Assembly: GCA_035297145.1 (NCBI GenBank)
Contig: DATGZN010000027.1
Span: 124,001 to 188,000 of the forward strand
Length of the DNA stretch: 64,000 bases
From: QHXW01 sp035297145
GTDB taxonomy: Bacteria; Acidobacteriota; Terriglobia; Bryobacterales; Bryobacteraceae
Direction: 5' to 3'
In this document: positions 24,602-32,382 of the stretch, piece by piece
Layout: every line of letters begins with the position of its first letter
Numbering within the stretch: position 1 is the first letter of the stretch
The notes under the pieces: model-generated
What the model was told of the DNA's origin: nothing
Seen by the model: the letters and a program-made list of their open reading frames with translations, nothing else
The model's database searches: none
Translations under genes and position numbers: made by a program

Positions 24602-26307
24602 GGAAGCAGATCGCTCTTATCGCGGTATTGGTCGGTGCCTCCATCGGCCAGCCGCGAAAGCCGCTGAGGTTTGAAATTACCTTTCCGGCGTCGCTGCACT
24701 CCACGCCGGTGGATGGACGGGTTCTGCTGGTCATTTCCAAAAAGGGGGACCCCGAGCCGCGGATGCAGGTGGGCGAGGTGCTCGACACCGCGCAGATATT
24801 TGGCACGGACGTAGAGGGGTTGCCGCCGGGGCAGGCGGCTGCAATTGACGAATCCGCGCAGGGATACCCGCGTGAAAGTCTGCGCGATGTGCCCGACGGC
24901 GAATACTTCGTGCAGGCGCTGCTCAACGTCTACGAGACGTTTCATCGCTCGGATGGGCACGTGGTGAAGCTGCACATGGATCAGGGCGAAGGCCAGCATT
25001 GCAACACGTCGCCAGGCAACCTTTACAGTGAGCCGAAGAAGGTGCGGATTGAACGATCGAGCGGCAATCTGATCCGCATGGAACTTACCAAGGTCATTCC
25101 GCCCATTGCGCCGCCGAAAGATACGAAGTACGTCAAGCATTTTCGGATTGAGAGCAAGTTACTCTCAAAGTTCTGGGGCCGGCCCATGTATATAGGCGGA
25201 GTGGTTCTTTTGCCGGATGGATTCGACGAACACCCGGACGCGCATTACCCGGTGATGTACTATCAAGGCCACTTCACCAGGAGCTTCGCGACACCGGTGG
25301 AGTTTCGGGAGTCACCGCCCACACCTAATCTCAAAGACTACGACCGGACGGTGGCAGAGTATAGTTACAAGTTTTATCAAGACTGGACGGCGGGCCGGCT
25401 GCCGAGGATGCTGATTGTCAGTATCCAGCACGCGAATCCTTACTACGACGATTCCTACGCGGTGAACTCAGCAAATGTCGGGCCGTATGGCGATGCCATC
25501 GTTGAAGAATTCATGCCGTCCGTAGAGAAGACGTATCGTGCGATCGGCGAGCCGTGGGCACGGGTGCTGTATGGCGGGTCGACGGGAGGATGGGAAGCGC
25601 TGGCACAGCAAGTATTCTACCCCGACGTATTCAACGGCACATGGTGCGACTGCCCCGATCCAGTAGACTTCCGCGCTTACCAGACCATGAATATCTACAA
25701 AGACGGGAACGCGTATTTCATGGACAGCCCGTGGAAACTGGTGCCGCGACCCTCGACACGCGAGACCGATGGGATGCTTATTTCCACGGTTCAGGACGAT
25801 GCCCGGATGGAGGCGACGCTGGGCAGCCACGGGCGGTCGACGGAACAGCTTGATATCTGGCAGGCGGTATACAGTCCAGTCGGGGCGGGCGGGTATCCGC
25901 AGCCGATTTTCGACAAGGCAACCGGTGCCATCGATCATCAGGTTGCCGAGTACTGGAAGGAACACTATGATCTGCGGTATATCATGGAGCGCGACTGGAA
26001 GACGCTAGGGCCGAAATTAATCGGCAAGTTACATATTAAAGTTGGGACGCGAGACACTTACTATCTTGACCGGGCGGTGCACTTACTTGAGAACTTTCTT
26101 GAGAGTACAAGATATCCGGGGTTTGGACCGTACTACGGCGGTGACTTTGACTATGGGCCGGACCAGCCGCATTGTTACTCGGGCGATCCAACGGTTCCTG
26201 TGAAGATTTCGCGTCTGACCATCAATCAGCGATTCATGCCGCAGATGGAAGCCTGGATATTGAAGACTGCACCGAAGGGAGCAGACGTCAAAAGCTGGAG
26301 GTACTAA
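24598..26307 (+). CDS. Secreted esterase (esterase D/enterochelin-esterase-like)
   Basis: A 569-residue protein with signal MRKQIALIAVLVGASIGQP. The N-terminal half is a beta-sandwich-like part; the C-terminal half has an alpha/beta hydrolase fold with RVLYGGSTGGWEALAQQ as nucleophile elbow and GDFDYGPDQPHCYSGD, which could supply the histidine. The family (putative esterase, DUF-type) often acts on cell-wall or siderophore esters. Its ATG overlaps the stop of the previous esterase (ATGA), so they are translated together. It is followed directly by a DUF2784 gene. Confidence 0.86.
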   Translation: MRKQIALIAVLVGASIGQPRKPLRFEITFPASLHSTPVDGRVLLVISKKGDPEPRMQVGEVLDTAQIFGTDVEGLPPGQAAAIDESAQGYPRESLRDVPDGEYFVQALLNVYETFHRSDGHVVKLHMDQGEGQHCNTSPGNLYSEPKKVRIERSSGNLIRMELTKVIPPIAPPKDTKYVKHFRIESKLLSKFWGRPMYIGGVVLLPDGFDEHPDAHYPVMYYQGHFTRSFATPVEFRESPPTPNLKDYDRTVAEYSYKFYQDWTAGRLPRMLIVSIQHANPYYDDSYAVNSANVGPYGDAIVEEFMPSVEKTYRAIGEPWARVLYGGSTGGWEALAQQVFYPDVFNGTWCDCPDPVDFRAYQTMNIYKDGNAYFMDSPWKLVPRPSTRETDGMLISTVQDDARMEATLGSHGRSTEQLDIWQAVYSPVGAGGYPQPIFDKATGAIDHQVAEYWKEHYDLRYIMERDWKTLGPKLIGKLHIKVGTRDTYYLDRAVHLLENFLESTRYPGFGPYYGGDFDYGPDQPHCYSGDPTVPVKISRLTINQRFMPQMEAWILKTAPKGADVKSWRY

Positions 26308-26691
26308 GTGTACGCCGGCTTGGCGGCGGTGGTTCTCACGCTGCACTTCCTTTGGATCATATGGATTCTGGCGGGCTGGGTATTTACACGCGGAAGGCCG
26401 GTATTGACGGCGGTGCACGTGGCGGCTCTCGCTTGGGGCATCGCGGTGGAGCTGGGACCGTGGCCGTGTCCGCTCACACTCCTGGAACAGTGGCTGGAAG
26501 TGCGAGCAGGCTCGGTGGCTTATCAGCAGGGGTTTCTCGTGCACTATCTGGATAAGCTGGTGTACCCCGATTTACCGGAAGCGGTGTTGGGATGGGTGGG
26601 GGCGGGGGTTTGCTCGGCGATTCTGGGAGTGTATGGGTGGCGGTTGGTGCGCCGGATCAAGAGCGATGGGCCGCGAATGAACGCGAATTGA
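26308..26691 (+). CDS. DUF2784 membrane protein
   Basis: A 127-residue protein of the DUF2784 family with four hydrophobic segments and the family pattern LHFLWIIWILAGW near the start, PCPLTLLEQWLE in the middle and GFLVHYLDKLVYPDLP. The GTG start follows the stop of the esterase with no gap, so it is in the same operon. The last seven residues (GPRMNAN) and the stop codon are encoded by a 10-base tandem motif, which suggests the C-terminus has been altered by it. The function of the family is unknown. Confidence 0.85.
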   Translation: MYAGLAAVVLTLHFLWIIWILAGWVFTRGRPVLTAVHVAALAWGIAVELGPWPCPLTLLEQWLEVRAGSVAYQQGFLVHYLDKLVYPDLPEAVLGWVGAGVCSAILGVYGWRLVRRIKSDGPRMNAN

Positions 26692-26698
26692 CGCGAAT
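26672..26698 (+). repeat. Short-period tandem motif, CGCGAAT type
   Basis: CGCGAAT occurs at 26672, 26682 and 26692, each ten bases apart with linker GAA/TGA. The first two units are the end of the DUF2784 gene, including its stop; the third is just after. Confidence 0.65.
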
Positions 26699-26703
26699 GC
26701 GAT

Positions 26704-27273
26704 TCATTTGCGGCCGGCAGCCTCGACGCTGTGCGTGGGATCGGCGCCAGCCCAGGTAACATCCGCGGTCGGGCCATAAGTGGACGGTACTTTGCGATCG
26801 AGCAGGCGTAAGTAGACGGTAAGTTGAGTTCGGTGGTGGGCGGTATGCAGGACGCGGCGCCAGAAGATCCAGACGCGCTGGCGCTCCACATCGAAGAAGG
26901 GCACACGCGCGTACCACCAGGCGGCCGGCTGCTGAGCGAGCAAGTTCAGGCGCAGGCGCGCAAGTTCGACGAGCCGGGTGGTACAGGCCTCCGGAGCCAA
27001 GATCGCCGGAAGAACCTCTGACGGAGGTGGCTCGGGCGTGCCCAGGAACTCGGCGACGAAGCGGCGCTCGGAAAGCAACTGGTGCTTGAAGATTTCGCCT
27101 ACGGTGCTGGATCGACGGTGCGGCCGATAATCAACATCGGCGGCGGAGAAGGCGCTCCAGACTGACGCCACTTTGTTGATTTCGCTGGCGTAGGTATCGA
27201 GCACATGTTGGAACTCGGCAGAAGCGGCAGGTGGAACGGACGCCTCGGGGATTGCGGAGTGTTCGTATTTCAT
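26704..27273 (-). CDS. DinB-family protein
   Basis: A 189-residue four-helix-bundle protein of the DinB/YfiT superfamily. The metal-binding histidines are in STVGEIFKHQLLSERR and HTAHHRTQLTVYLRLLDRK, followed by the usual PSTYGPTAD end. DinB proteins bind nickel or zinc and some act as mycothiol- or bacillithiol-dependent transferases; a specific role cannot be given. ATG 27273 is the family's normal start. Its 3' end is next to the CGCGAAT motif. Confidence 0.83.
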   Translation of the reverse strand: MKYEHSAIPEASVPPAASAEFQHVLDTYASEINKVASVWSAFSAADVDYRPHRRSSTVGEIFKHQLLSERRFVAEFLGTPEPPPSEVLPAILAPEACTTRLVELARLRLNLLAQQPAAWWYARVPFFDVERQRVWIFWRRVLHTAHHRTQLTVYLRLLDRKVPSTYGPTADVTWAGADPTHSVEAAGRK

Positions 27274-27302
27274 GACCGATATTATCGTGGCATCATGTAC
27301 GC

Positions 27303-27944
27303 ATGCGAAAGGCCGGTTGGATGTTCCTGCTCGTCGCGGCGGGAGTTGCCGCGCAGGATGTGAAGTTTGATACTCCGGAGGCGCGAGTTGTCGAAGTGGT
27401 GACTTCGCCGGGGCAGCGGAGCCCGATGCACGAGCATCACACGAATCGCGTTCTGATCTACCTGGACGGCGGGCATCAGACGCTGACGGATCCCGCGGGC
27501 CATGTGGAAGACGTACGGTTTCATCCCGGACAGGTGAGTTGGAGCCCGGCGGGCACGCGGCACATCAGCGATAACGTTGGCGGGACCACTTATCGCATTG
27601 TGGAGGTGGAACTGAAGAACGGGCCGGGCTCGCTGCCCGCGAGCGATCTGGACCCGGTGCGAGTGGCGCCGGCTCATTACAAAGTTGAGTTCGAGAATCC
27701 GCAGGTGCGCGTGTTGCGGGCGCACTATGGCCCGCACGAGGCAGGGCCCCTGCACGAACACATCCTGAACCGCGTAATGGTTTATATGACTGATGCAAAG
27801 GTGAAAGTGACGGGGGCGGATGGCACTGTGCAGATGATGGACGCAGCGGCGGGGGATGTCCGGATGGGCGGCGCGGCCAAACACAAGGAAGAGAATCTGA
27901 GCCTGCTGCCGGCTGAGGTTGTGGTGGTGGAATTGAAACGGTGA
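27303..27944 (+). CDS. Exported bicupin protein
   Basis: A 213-residue protein with a signal peptide (MFLLVAAGVAAQ) and two cupin units. The first (about 35-110) has MHEHHTNRVLIYLDGG and WSPAGTRH; the second (about 128-200) has LHEHILNRVMVYMTD and a weaker C-terminal motif in which one histidine is replaced by K (AAKHKEEN). The first unit keeps the histidines expected to bind a metal, and the second is probably partly degenerate. It may be a small-molecule binding or isomerase/dioxygenase-type protein, but no reaction can be read from sequence. It stands divergent from the DinB gene, 29 bases apart. Confidence 0.85.
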   Translation: MRKAGWMFLLVAAGVAAQDVKFDTPEARVVEVVTSPGQRSPMHEHHTNRVLIYLDGGHQTLTDPAGHVEDVRFHPGQVSWSPAGTRHISDNVGGTTYRIVEVELKNGPGSLPASDLDPVRVAPAHYKVEFENPQVRVLRAHYGPHEAGPLHEHILNRVMVYMTDAKVKVTGADGTVQMMDAAAGDVRMGGAAKHKEENLSLLPAEVVVVELKR

Positions 27945-27946
27945 TT

Positions 27947-28390
27947 TCAGGTTTCGGACGGCTTCTCGCGCTTACCTTTCGGCGCTGCGGGCCGGGGCTT
28001 GGTGGCGAGATAAGCGACGATGTCGTCTTCAGTCAGCTCGTGACCTGGGCCGTCCGCGCTCGCTGCTTCCGGTTTATTCATCTCCAACGACAGGACGTAC
28101 AAACACAGTGCCGGTCCATCCTGAATGCTCACGTGATGCTTCAGGAACATCGGAATCTCGGCGGTGACGACCATTGGTGTGGACTTTTGGCCGATGACAA
28201 CGTGATTGAAGAGATACGTCCGAACGCTGCCGATCTGCTCGAAGCCGGTATACCGCAGCATTTGGGATTGGCGCGCACCAGGACCGCGGGCATGGTCCAA
28301 ACCGTTGGTTAGAGCGGTGTCCACCGGCCCAAGCGGTGATCCCGCCGAGGCTGAAGGCTTGAAGTCTCTGGATTCACCGAGATGTGTCAC
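27947..28390 (-). CDS. Hypothetical protein, convergent to the bicupin gene
   Basis: A 147-residue minus-strand frame that starts at a GTG at 28390 with AAGGGGGG six bases before it, which is the main evidence that it is real. The first 40 residues look disordered; residues from about 44 on (MLRYTGFEQIGSVRTYLFNH, then TPMVVTAEIPMFLKHHVS) look like a folded domain; the tail is basic (KPRPAAPKGKREKPSET). I do not recognise the family. A plus-strand frame at 27941 covers much of it and is less protein-like. Confidence 0.5.
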   Translation of the reverse strand: MTHLGESRDFKPSASAGSPLGPVDTALTNGLDHARGPGARQSQMLRYTGFEQIGSVRTYLFNHVVIGQKSTPMVVTAEIPMFLKHHVSIQDGPALCLYVLSLEMNKPEAASADGPGHELTEDDIVAYLATKPRPAAPKGKREKPSET

Positions 28391-28583
28391 CTGATCCCCC
28401 CTTCACAACTGCCGTTGTGGGCTAAGATAGCAATTTCAGATAGCCTGACTTAGCTCAAGCAAACTGAAGAGGGAGTAATATGCTCGGCTCACCTACCATC
28501 GTGGTTTAATGGTCTGCGTTTGTCAAGCAAGGACGAGCTTACGTGGAAGGACGCCGGTTCAACCCGGTGCTTGGGAGGTATGA

Positions 28584-30236
28584 ATGCCGAATTCGTTTGC
28601 AAATCTTTTTGAGCGCTGCGCGGGGTTGAGCCGGCGCGATCTGTTCCGCACAAGCAGTATGGTGGCACTTCCCGCATGGTTGCGCAATGCGAAAGCAGCG
28701 CCAGCGCCGGCGTCGATATCGCCGGGTCTCAAAGTAGGGCCGGATATCTATGAATCCGCCGGCATTCGTCCCATCATCAATTGCCGCGGGACGTTCACTG
28801 TGGTGGGAGGCTCGCTGGAGCTGCCGGAAGTGCGCGCGGCCAAGGAAGCGGCGGCGGGGCACTATGTGCAGTTGGACGAGATGATGGCAGCCATCGGCGG
28901 GCGGTTGGCGGAATTGACCGGCGCCGAGTCGGGCGTGGTGACTTCAGGATGTGCGGCGGGCCTGGCGCACGCCACGGCGGCGTGCATAGCGGGCGGCAAT
29001 CCGGACCGGCACGTCAGGATTCCGGATTTGACGGGATTTCCCAAAGACGAGGTCGTGATCCCCAAGCACTCTCGCAATGTTTACGATGCCGCGGTGCGGT
29101 CTATCGGCGTGCGGATCGTCGAGGTTGGGACGGCGGAGGAACTGGAAGCGGCACTCGGCCCGCGCGTGGCGATGGTTTACGTTCTGGCGGGGCCGAGGGC
29201 GGATGCAGGTCCGCCGTCGTTTGCCGATGTAGTCAGGCTGGCCAAGCAACGAAACATCCCGGTCCTGGTGGATGCAGCCGCCGAGATGCTTACCATCCCG
29301 AATGTCCACCTGCAACGCGGCGCGACGTTGGTGGGATATAGCGGCGGCAAATGCATTCGCGGGCCGCAGTGCGCCGGGTTGTTACTGGGCCGCAAAGATC
29401 TGATTCAAGCGGCGTGGGTGCATAGCGCACCGCACCACGGCTATGGGCGGACCATGAAAGTCGGTAAAGAAGAAGCCATGGGAATGCTGATGGCGGTGGA
29501 GATGTGGGTGAAGCGCGACCACGACGCGGAATACAAGCAATGGATGTCGTGGATGGATCACATCGGCCAGCGCGTGTCGGCGATTGACGGTGTGAAGGCG
29601 ACAGTGCGTGAGCCGAACGGGTTGAGCAATCACAGTCCGGGCCTTTCGATTCGATGGGACACGGACAAGATCGGGATCAGCGGCGAGCAGGTTTCCCATG
29701 CACTCTTCATGACAGAGCCGCGGATCACGCTGGCGGGTGGAGGAGGCGGTGGCCGGGGGAACGCGAATGCATCACCGACGGAGACAGGCGTATCGATCCT
29801 GGCATACATGATGCAGCCGGGAGAAGACAAGATTGTCGCCGACCGGATACACGCGGTTTTGACTGCGGCGCCGAGAAGCAAGCTGGTGAAAGACACTCGG
29901 CCGCCGGCCGCGGATCTGAGCGGCCAATGGGACGTGAACATCGATTTTGCAGCGGCGAGTTCGACGCACACGCTGTTTCTGCGCCAGGACGGCGGACGGA
30001 TCGAGGGGACGCACCAGGGCGATTACATTCCACGCGATGTCGCCGGCGCCATCAGCGGGGATTCAGTGGAGTTGACGAGCCGCGTCGGCGAGCAGCACGG
30101 CGCTGCGCTGACATTCAAGTTTTCCGGAAGGGTAAGCGGCGACAGCATGTCGGGCGACCTGGACATGGACGAATATCTGAAAGCCAAATGGACGGCGACC
30201 CGGCACGCGTTCGGACGCGGCGGCAGGCAGGGCTAA
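28584..30236 (+). CDS. Tat-exported SelA-like PLP protein with C-terminal lipocalin-like domain
   Basis: A 550-residue protein. A Tat signal is present (SRRDLFRTSSMVALPAW, residues 16-32). Residues about 60-430 resemble the fold-type I, SelA-like/DUF aminotransferase family: IRPIINCRGTFTVVGG, the PLP region LVDAAAE and the Schiff-base lysine K256 in YSGGKCIRGPQ. A glycine-rich loop (LAGGGGGGRGN) follows. From about residue 445 the chain is a separate beta domain (DLSGQWDVNI, LFLRQDGGRIEGTHQGDY) like small lipocalin-type domains of acidobacterial proteins. A PLP enzyme outside the cytoplasm would be unusual. Selenocysteine synthesis is not implied. The ATG has GGGAGG before it, and the next short frame begins three bases after its stop. 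Confidence 0.82.
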   Translation: MPNSFANLFERCAGLSRRDLFRTSSMVALPAWLRNAKAAPAPASISPGLKVGPDIYESAGIRPIINCRGTFTVVGGSLELPEVRAAKEAAAGHYVQLDEMMAAIGGRLAELTGAESGVVTSGCAAGLAHATAACIAGGNPDRHVRIPDLTGFPKDEVVIPKHSRNVYDAAVRSIGVRIVEVGTAEELEAALGPRVAMVYVLAGPRADAGPPSFADVVRLAKQRNIPVLVDAAAEMLTIPNVHLQRGATLVGYSGGKCIRGPQCAGLLLGRKDLIQAAWVHSAPHHGYGRTMKVGKEEAMGMLMAVEMWVKRDHDAEYKQWMSWMDHIGQRVSAIDGVKATVREPNGLSNHSPGLSIRWDTDKIGISGEQVSHALFMTEPRITLAGGGGGGRGNANASPTETGVSILAYMMQPGEDKIVADRIHAVLTAAPRSKLVKDTRPPAADLSGQWDVNIDFAAASSTHTLFLRQDGGRIEGTHQGDYIPRDVAGAISGDSVELTSRVGEQHGAALTFKFSGRVSGDSMSGDLDMDEYLKAKWTATRHAFGRGGRQG

Positions 30237-30238
30237 TT

Positions 30239-30432
30239 ATGAAGACTTGGCTGCTTTGCAGCGTCTCGGCGGCGTTGATGCTGGCGCCCGCACAGGTGCT
30301 TTCGCTCTCGCGCGACCAGATGCTTCGCTACACGGCGCAGAATCCGTTCGAACGGTTTCCGGACGGCCGAAGGATCCGGCGCTGGTTAAAGAATTGGACG
30401 ACGACATTAAATCCCACCAGGAGCAGAAGTAG
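30239..30432 (+). pseudogene. Frameshifted fragment of an exported protein
   Basis: ATG 30239 opens a signal peptide (LLCSVSAALMLAPAQVLSLS) and RDQMLRYTAQNPFERFPDGR. After about base 30365 the matching reading moves to another frame, PKDPALVKELDDDIKSHQEQ, ending at a TAG at 30432. The joined sequence resembles the N-terminus of exported acidobacterial RraA-like proteins (FERFPDGRPKxPD pattern). Only about 64 residues remain, with no catalytic part. It sits between two intact genes and may be in their transcript. Confidence 0.45.
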
Positions 30433-30435
30433 CCC

Positions 30436-31167
30436 TTGCGCGGACTGATACTAATCGGTCTGCTGGCGGGTGCAGCGGTGGCGCAGGAAAACCAAACGCC
30501 GTGCATTGTCTCGCGTCCAACAGCCAGCATGTCCATTCCGCACGTGAAGAAGCCTCGGGAGCTGAATACCGACCCGAAGTCAAAGACGTGGTCCAAAGCG
30601 AAAACGGTCTGGATGAGCAAAGACTGCTCGAAGACGCTCGATTACCCCAACTTGAAAACGGAGATTCTTGCTTTCTGGAGCAATGCGGATCTCTATCTTC
30701 TATTCATCTGTCCCTACGAGACGCTGAATCTTTTTCTGCCGCCACAGCCGGACAAGCCGCGGCGCGGGCTGTGGGATCGCGATGTGGTGGAGATGTTTCT
30801 GGGCGATGACTGGGAAAACATCCGCCATTACCGGGAATTCGAGATTGCGCCGACGGCTGACTGGATCGACCTTGCGATTGACCTGGATCATCACGGTACG
30901 AATCGCGGCTGGCGCTCGGGGTGGCACGTGACGGCGCGCATCGATGAGAAGGCGCACGTGTGGTACGCCGCGGCGCAGATTCCCCTGAAATCGGTGAGCG
31001 AGCAGGTGGTGAAGCCGGGGACGCGATGGCGGATGAACCTTTATCGCATCGACGGGCAAGGCGCCGACCCGCAGCGGCACTTCCTGTGCTGGCAGCCCAC
31101 CTGCGTGGTGAATCGCGATCCCAATCACGTGCCGGAGAACTTCGGTACGCTGATCTTTACGAAATGA
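30436..31167 (+). CDS. Exported CBM9-like carbohydrate-binding-domain protein
   Basis: A 243-residue protein starting at TTG 30436 with a short signal (RGLILIGLLAGAAVAQ). Most of the chain is one CBM9-like domain: ILAFWSNADLYLLFICPYETLN, LWDRDVVEMFLG (the WDRDVVEMF motif typical of family 9 and related DUF-type sandwich domains), YREFEIAPTADWIDL and FLCWQPT near the end. Such domains bind sugar chain ends or act alone in acidobacteria. No catalytic domain is attached. The start codon follows the frameshifted fragment by three bases, so the transcript probably runs through from the SelA-like gene. Confidence 0.8.
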   Translation: MRGLILIGLLAGAAVAQENQTPCIVSRPTASMSIPHVKKPRELNTDPKSKTWSKAKTVWMSKDCSKTLDYPNLKTEILAFWSNADLYLLFICPYETLNLFLPPQPDKPRRGLWDRDVVEMFLGDDWENIRHYREFEIAPTADWIDLAIDLDHHGTNRGWRSGWHVTARIDEKAHVWYAAAQIPLKSVSEQVVKPGTRWRMNLYRIDGQGADPQRHFLCWQPTCVVNRDPNHVPENFGTLIFTK

Positions 31168-31200
31168 AAGCACTCATTCTGGTTGCGCTGCCGCAGCTGC

Positions 31201-31845
31201 TCAGCGGTAGACCGCGCATCCGCGCACTTCGAGGCCCTGGACCCATGGTGGCAGTTCCAGAGAGTCCACCCAGCGGAGATCGAGCTTCTCCAGGCGAGGC
31301 AATGCAGCGATGCTCTCAGGCAGGTTGGTCAGCGGATTCTCACGCAGATCAATCTGCCGCAATTCCAGCAGATTTCCAATGGAATCCGGCAGCGATGTCA
31401 GTTTGTTGTTGCGGAGGTGAAGCTCTCGGAGCCTTGAAAGGCGTGCGATCGAATCGGGTAAAGACGTCAAGTGATTGCCGGATGCCCGGAGCTCGATGAG
31501 ACTCGCCATGCCGGTAATGCAGTCTGGGAGCGATGCGAAGGCGTTCTGACTGATGTTCAGATAGCGCAGTTTTTGCAACCGGCTGAGGGACGACGGCAGC
31601 GTGCTCAACCGGTTGTCATGAAGGTAGAGGAAGCCCGTAAGACCGTCCAGATCACCCAGCGCTTCCGGTACGCTGGTCAACTGGTTGTGCCCGAGGTCGA
31701 GCATGCGAAGCTTCTTGAGGCCGCCAATCCGCTCGGAGATTTCGTGTAGTCCATTCTCGGCCAGCACCAGGGTTTCGAGGGCGGTTTCGTCCCAAACGGA
31801 ATCCGGAACGTGGCCCAGTCCGCGTTTCCAGAGGCTAAGATGCAT
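31201..31845 (-). CDS. Leucine-rich-repeat protein
   Basis: A 214-residue minus-strand protein made almost wholly of about eight 23-residue leucine-rich repeats of the bacterial LxxLxLxxNxLTSLPDSI type (LHLRNNKLTSLPDSIGNLLE, LDLGHNQLTSVPEALGDLDG). It forms a solenoid for protein binding. It has no signal peptide, so it is probably cytoplasmic. It is last in the minus-strand run with the ABC permeases, seven bases after the preceding gene, and may be a cofactor of that set. The family includes ROCO-type and effector proteins, but no GTPase is attached here. Confidence 0.85.
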   Translation of the reverse strand: MHLSLWKRGLGHVPDSVWDETALETLVLAENGLHEISERIGGLKKLRMLDLGHNQLTSVPEALGDLDGLTGFLYLHDNRLSTLPSSLSRLQKLRYLNISQNAFASLPDCITGMASLIELRASGNHLTSLPDSIARLSRLRELHLRNNKLTSLPDSIGNLLELRQIDLRENPLTNLPESIAALPRLEKLDLRWVDSLELPPWVQGLEVRGCAVYR

Positions 31846-31852
31846 CGGGAGG

Positions 31853-32368
31853 CTACGGCTTGGCGGCGGCGCCGGGCGGCGACACCAGATTAATCAGCTC
31901 ACCGACAATGACGTTCATGGTCTGATCCAAATTCTTGTCGCGATTCCCTTTCAAGAACGCGGCTGGCGCGTACTCAACGAAGCTCCATAACAAGACGTTG
32001 GTTTTCGGATCGCGGATGGACAATCGGAGATGTCCGATTTCGGGTATTTGCGGGCTGCCGTTGATGGTAAAGCCGATTTCGAAAATCAGATCCGCCTCGG
32101 CGGGAGCGGAGACCAGTTCATATCGCCCCAATTTGTTGATGGCTGCGTAGAACTGGTCGTAGACGCGATCGATGCTTCCGCTGAGGATCGTTCCGATCGG
32201 TACGATCATGTGCTCTTCGCCGGCGTTGGCAATAAATACTTTCTTGCCGTTGAGTACTTGCGCGGGCACCGGCGCCGGAGGAAGGGGCGCTGATTTCTGT
32301 TGTGGTGCACCGAAAGCCGTAGCGAGGAGAGTCTCAATAATCAAAGATGAAACGAGTAGCCTGTTCAT
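31853..32368 (-). CDS. Secreted protein of unknown function, next to MacB-like permeases
   Basis: A 171-residue protein with a signal peptide (LLVSSLIIETLLATAFGAPQ). The mature part has PVPAQVLNGKKVFIANAGE, DRVYDQFYAAINKLGRYELVSAPAEADLIFEIGF and LRLSIRDPKTNVLLWSF, the pattern of proteins that resemble the DUF4136/curli-assembly-type lipoprotein fold, without a lipobox cysteine. It follows the permease gene by 14 bases and precedes the LRR gene by seven. The frame is open further to 32497 but that runs through the permease gene. Role unknown; it could be a periplasmic partner of the transporter. Confidence 0.72.
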   Translation of the reverse strand: MNRLLVSSLIIETLLATAFGAPQQKSAPLPPAPVPAQVLNGKKVFIANAGEEHMIVPIGTILSGSIDRVYDQFYAAINKLGRYELVSAPAEADLIFEIGFTINGSPQIPEIGHLRLSIRDPKTNVLLWSFVEYAPAAFLKGNRDKNLDQTMNVIVGELINLVSPPGAAAKP

Positions 32369-32382
32369 AGTTTTTTCCCGAT

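Noticed and set aside
28490..28580. tRNA-like stretch with GGTTTAATGGTC and GGTTCAACC
   Set aside because: The D-loop and T-loop words occur, but T-stem pairing fails (gccgg does not pair with cggtg) and no acceptor stem closes. I do not call a tRNA.
29654..30448. 264-residue plus-strand frame overlapping the SelA-like gene
   Set aside because: Its first 195 codons are out of phase with a well-supported gene; only its last part, from ATG 30239, has meaning as a remnant.
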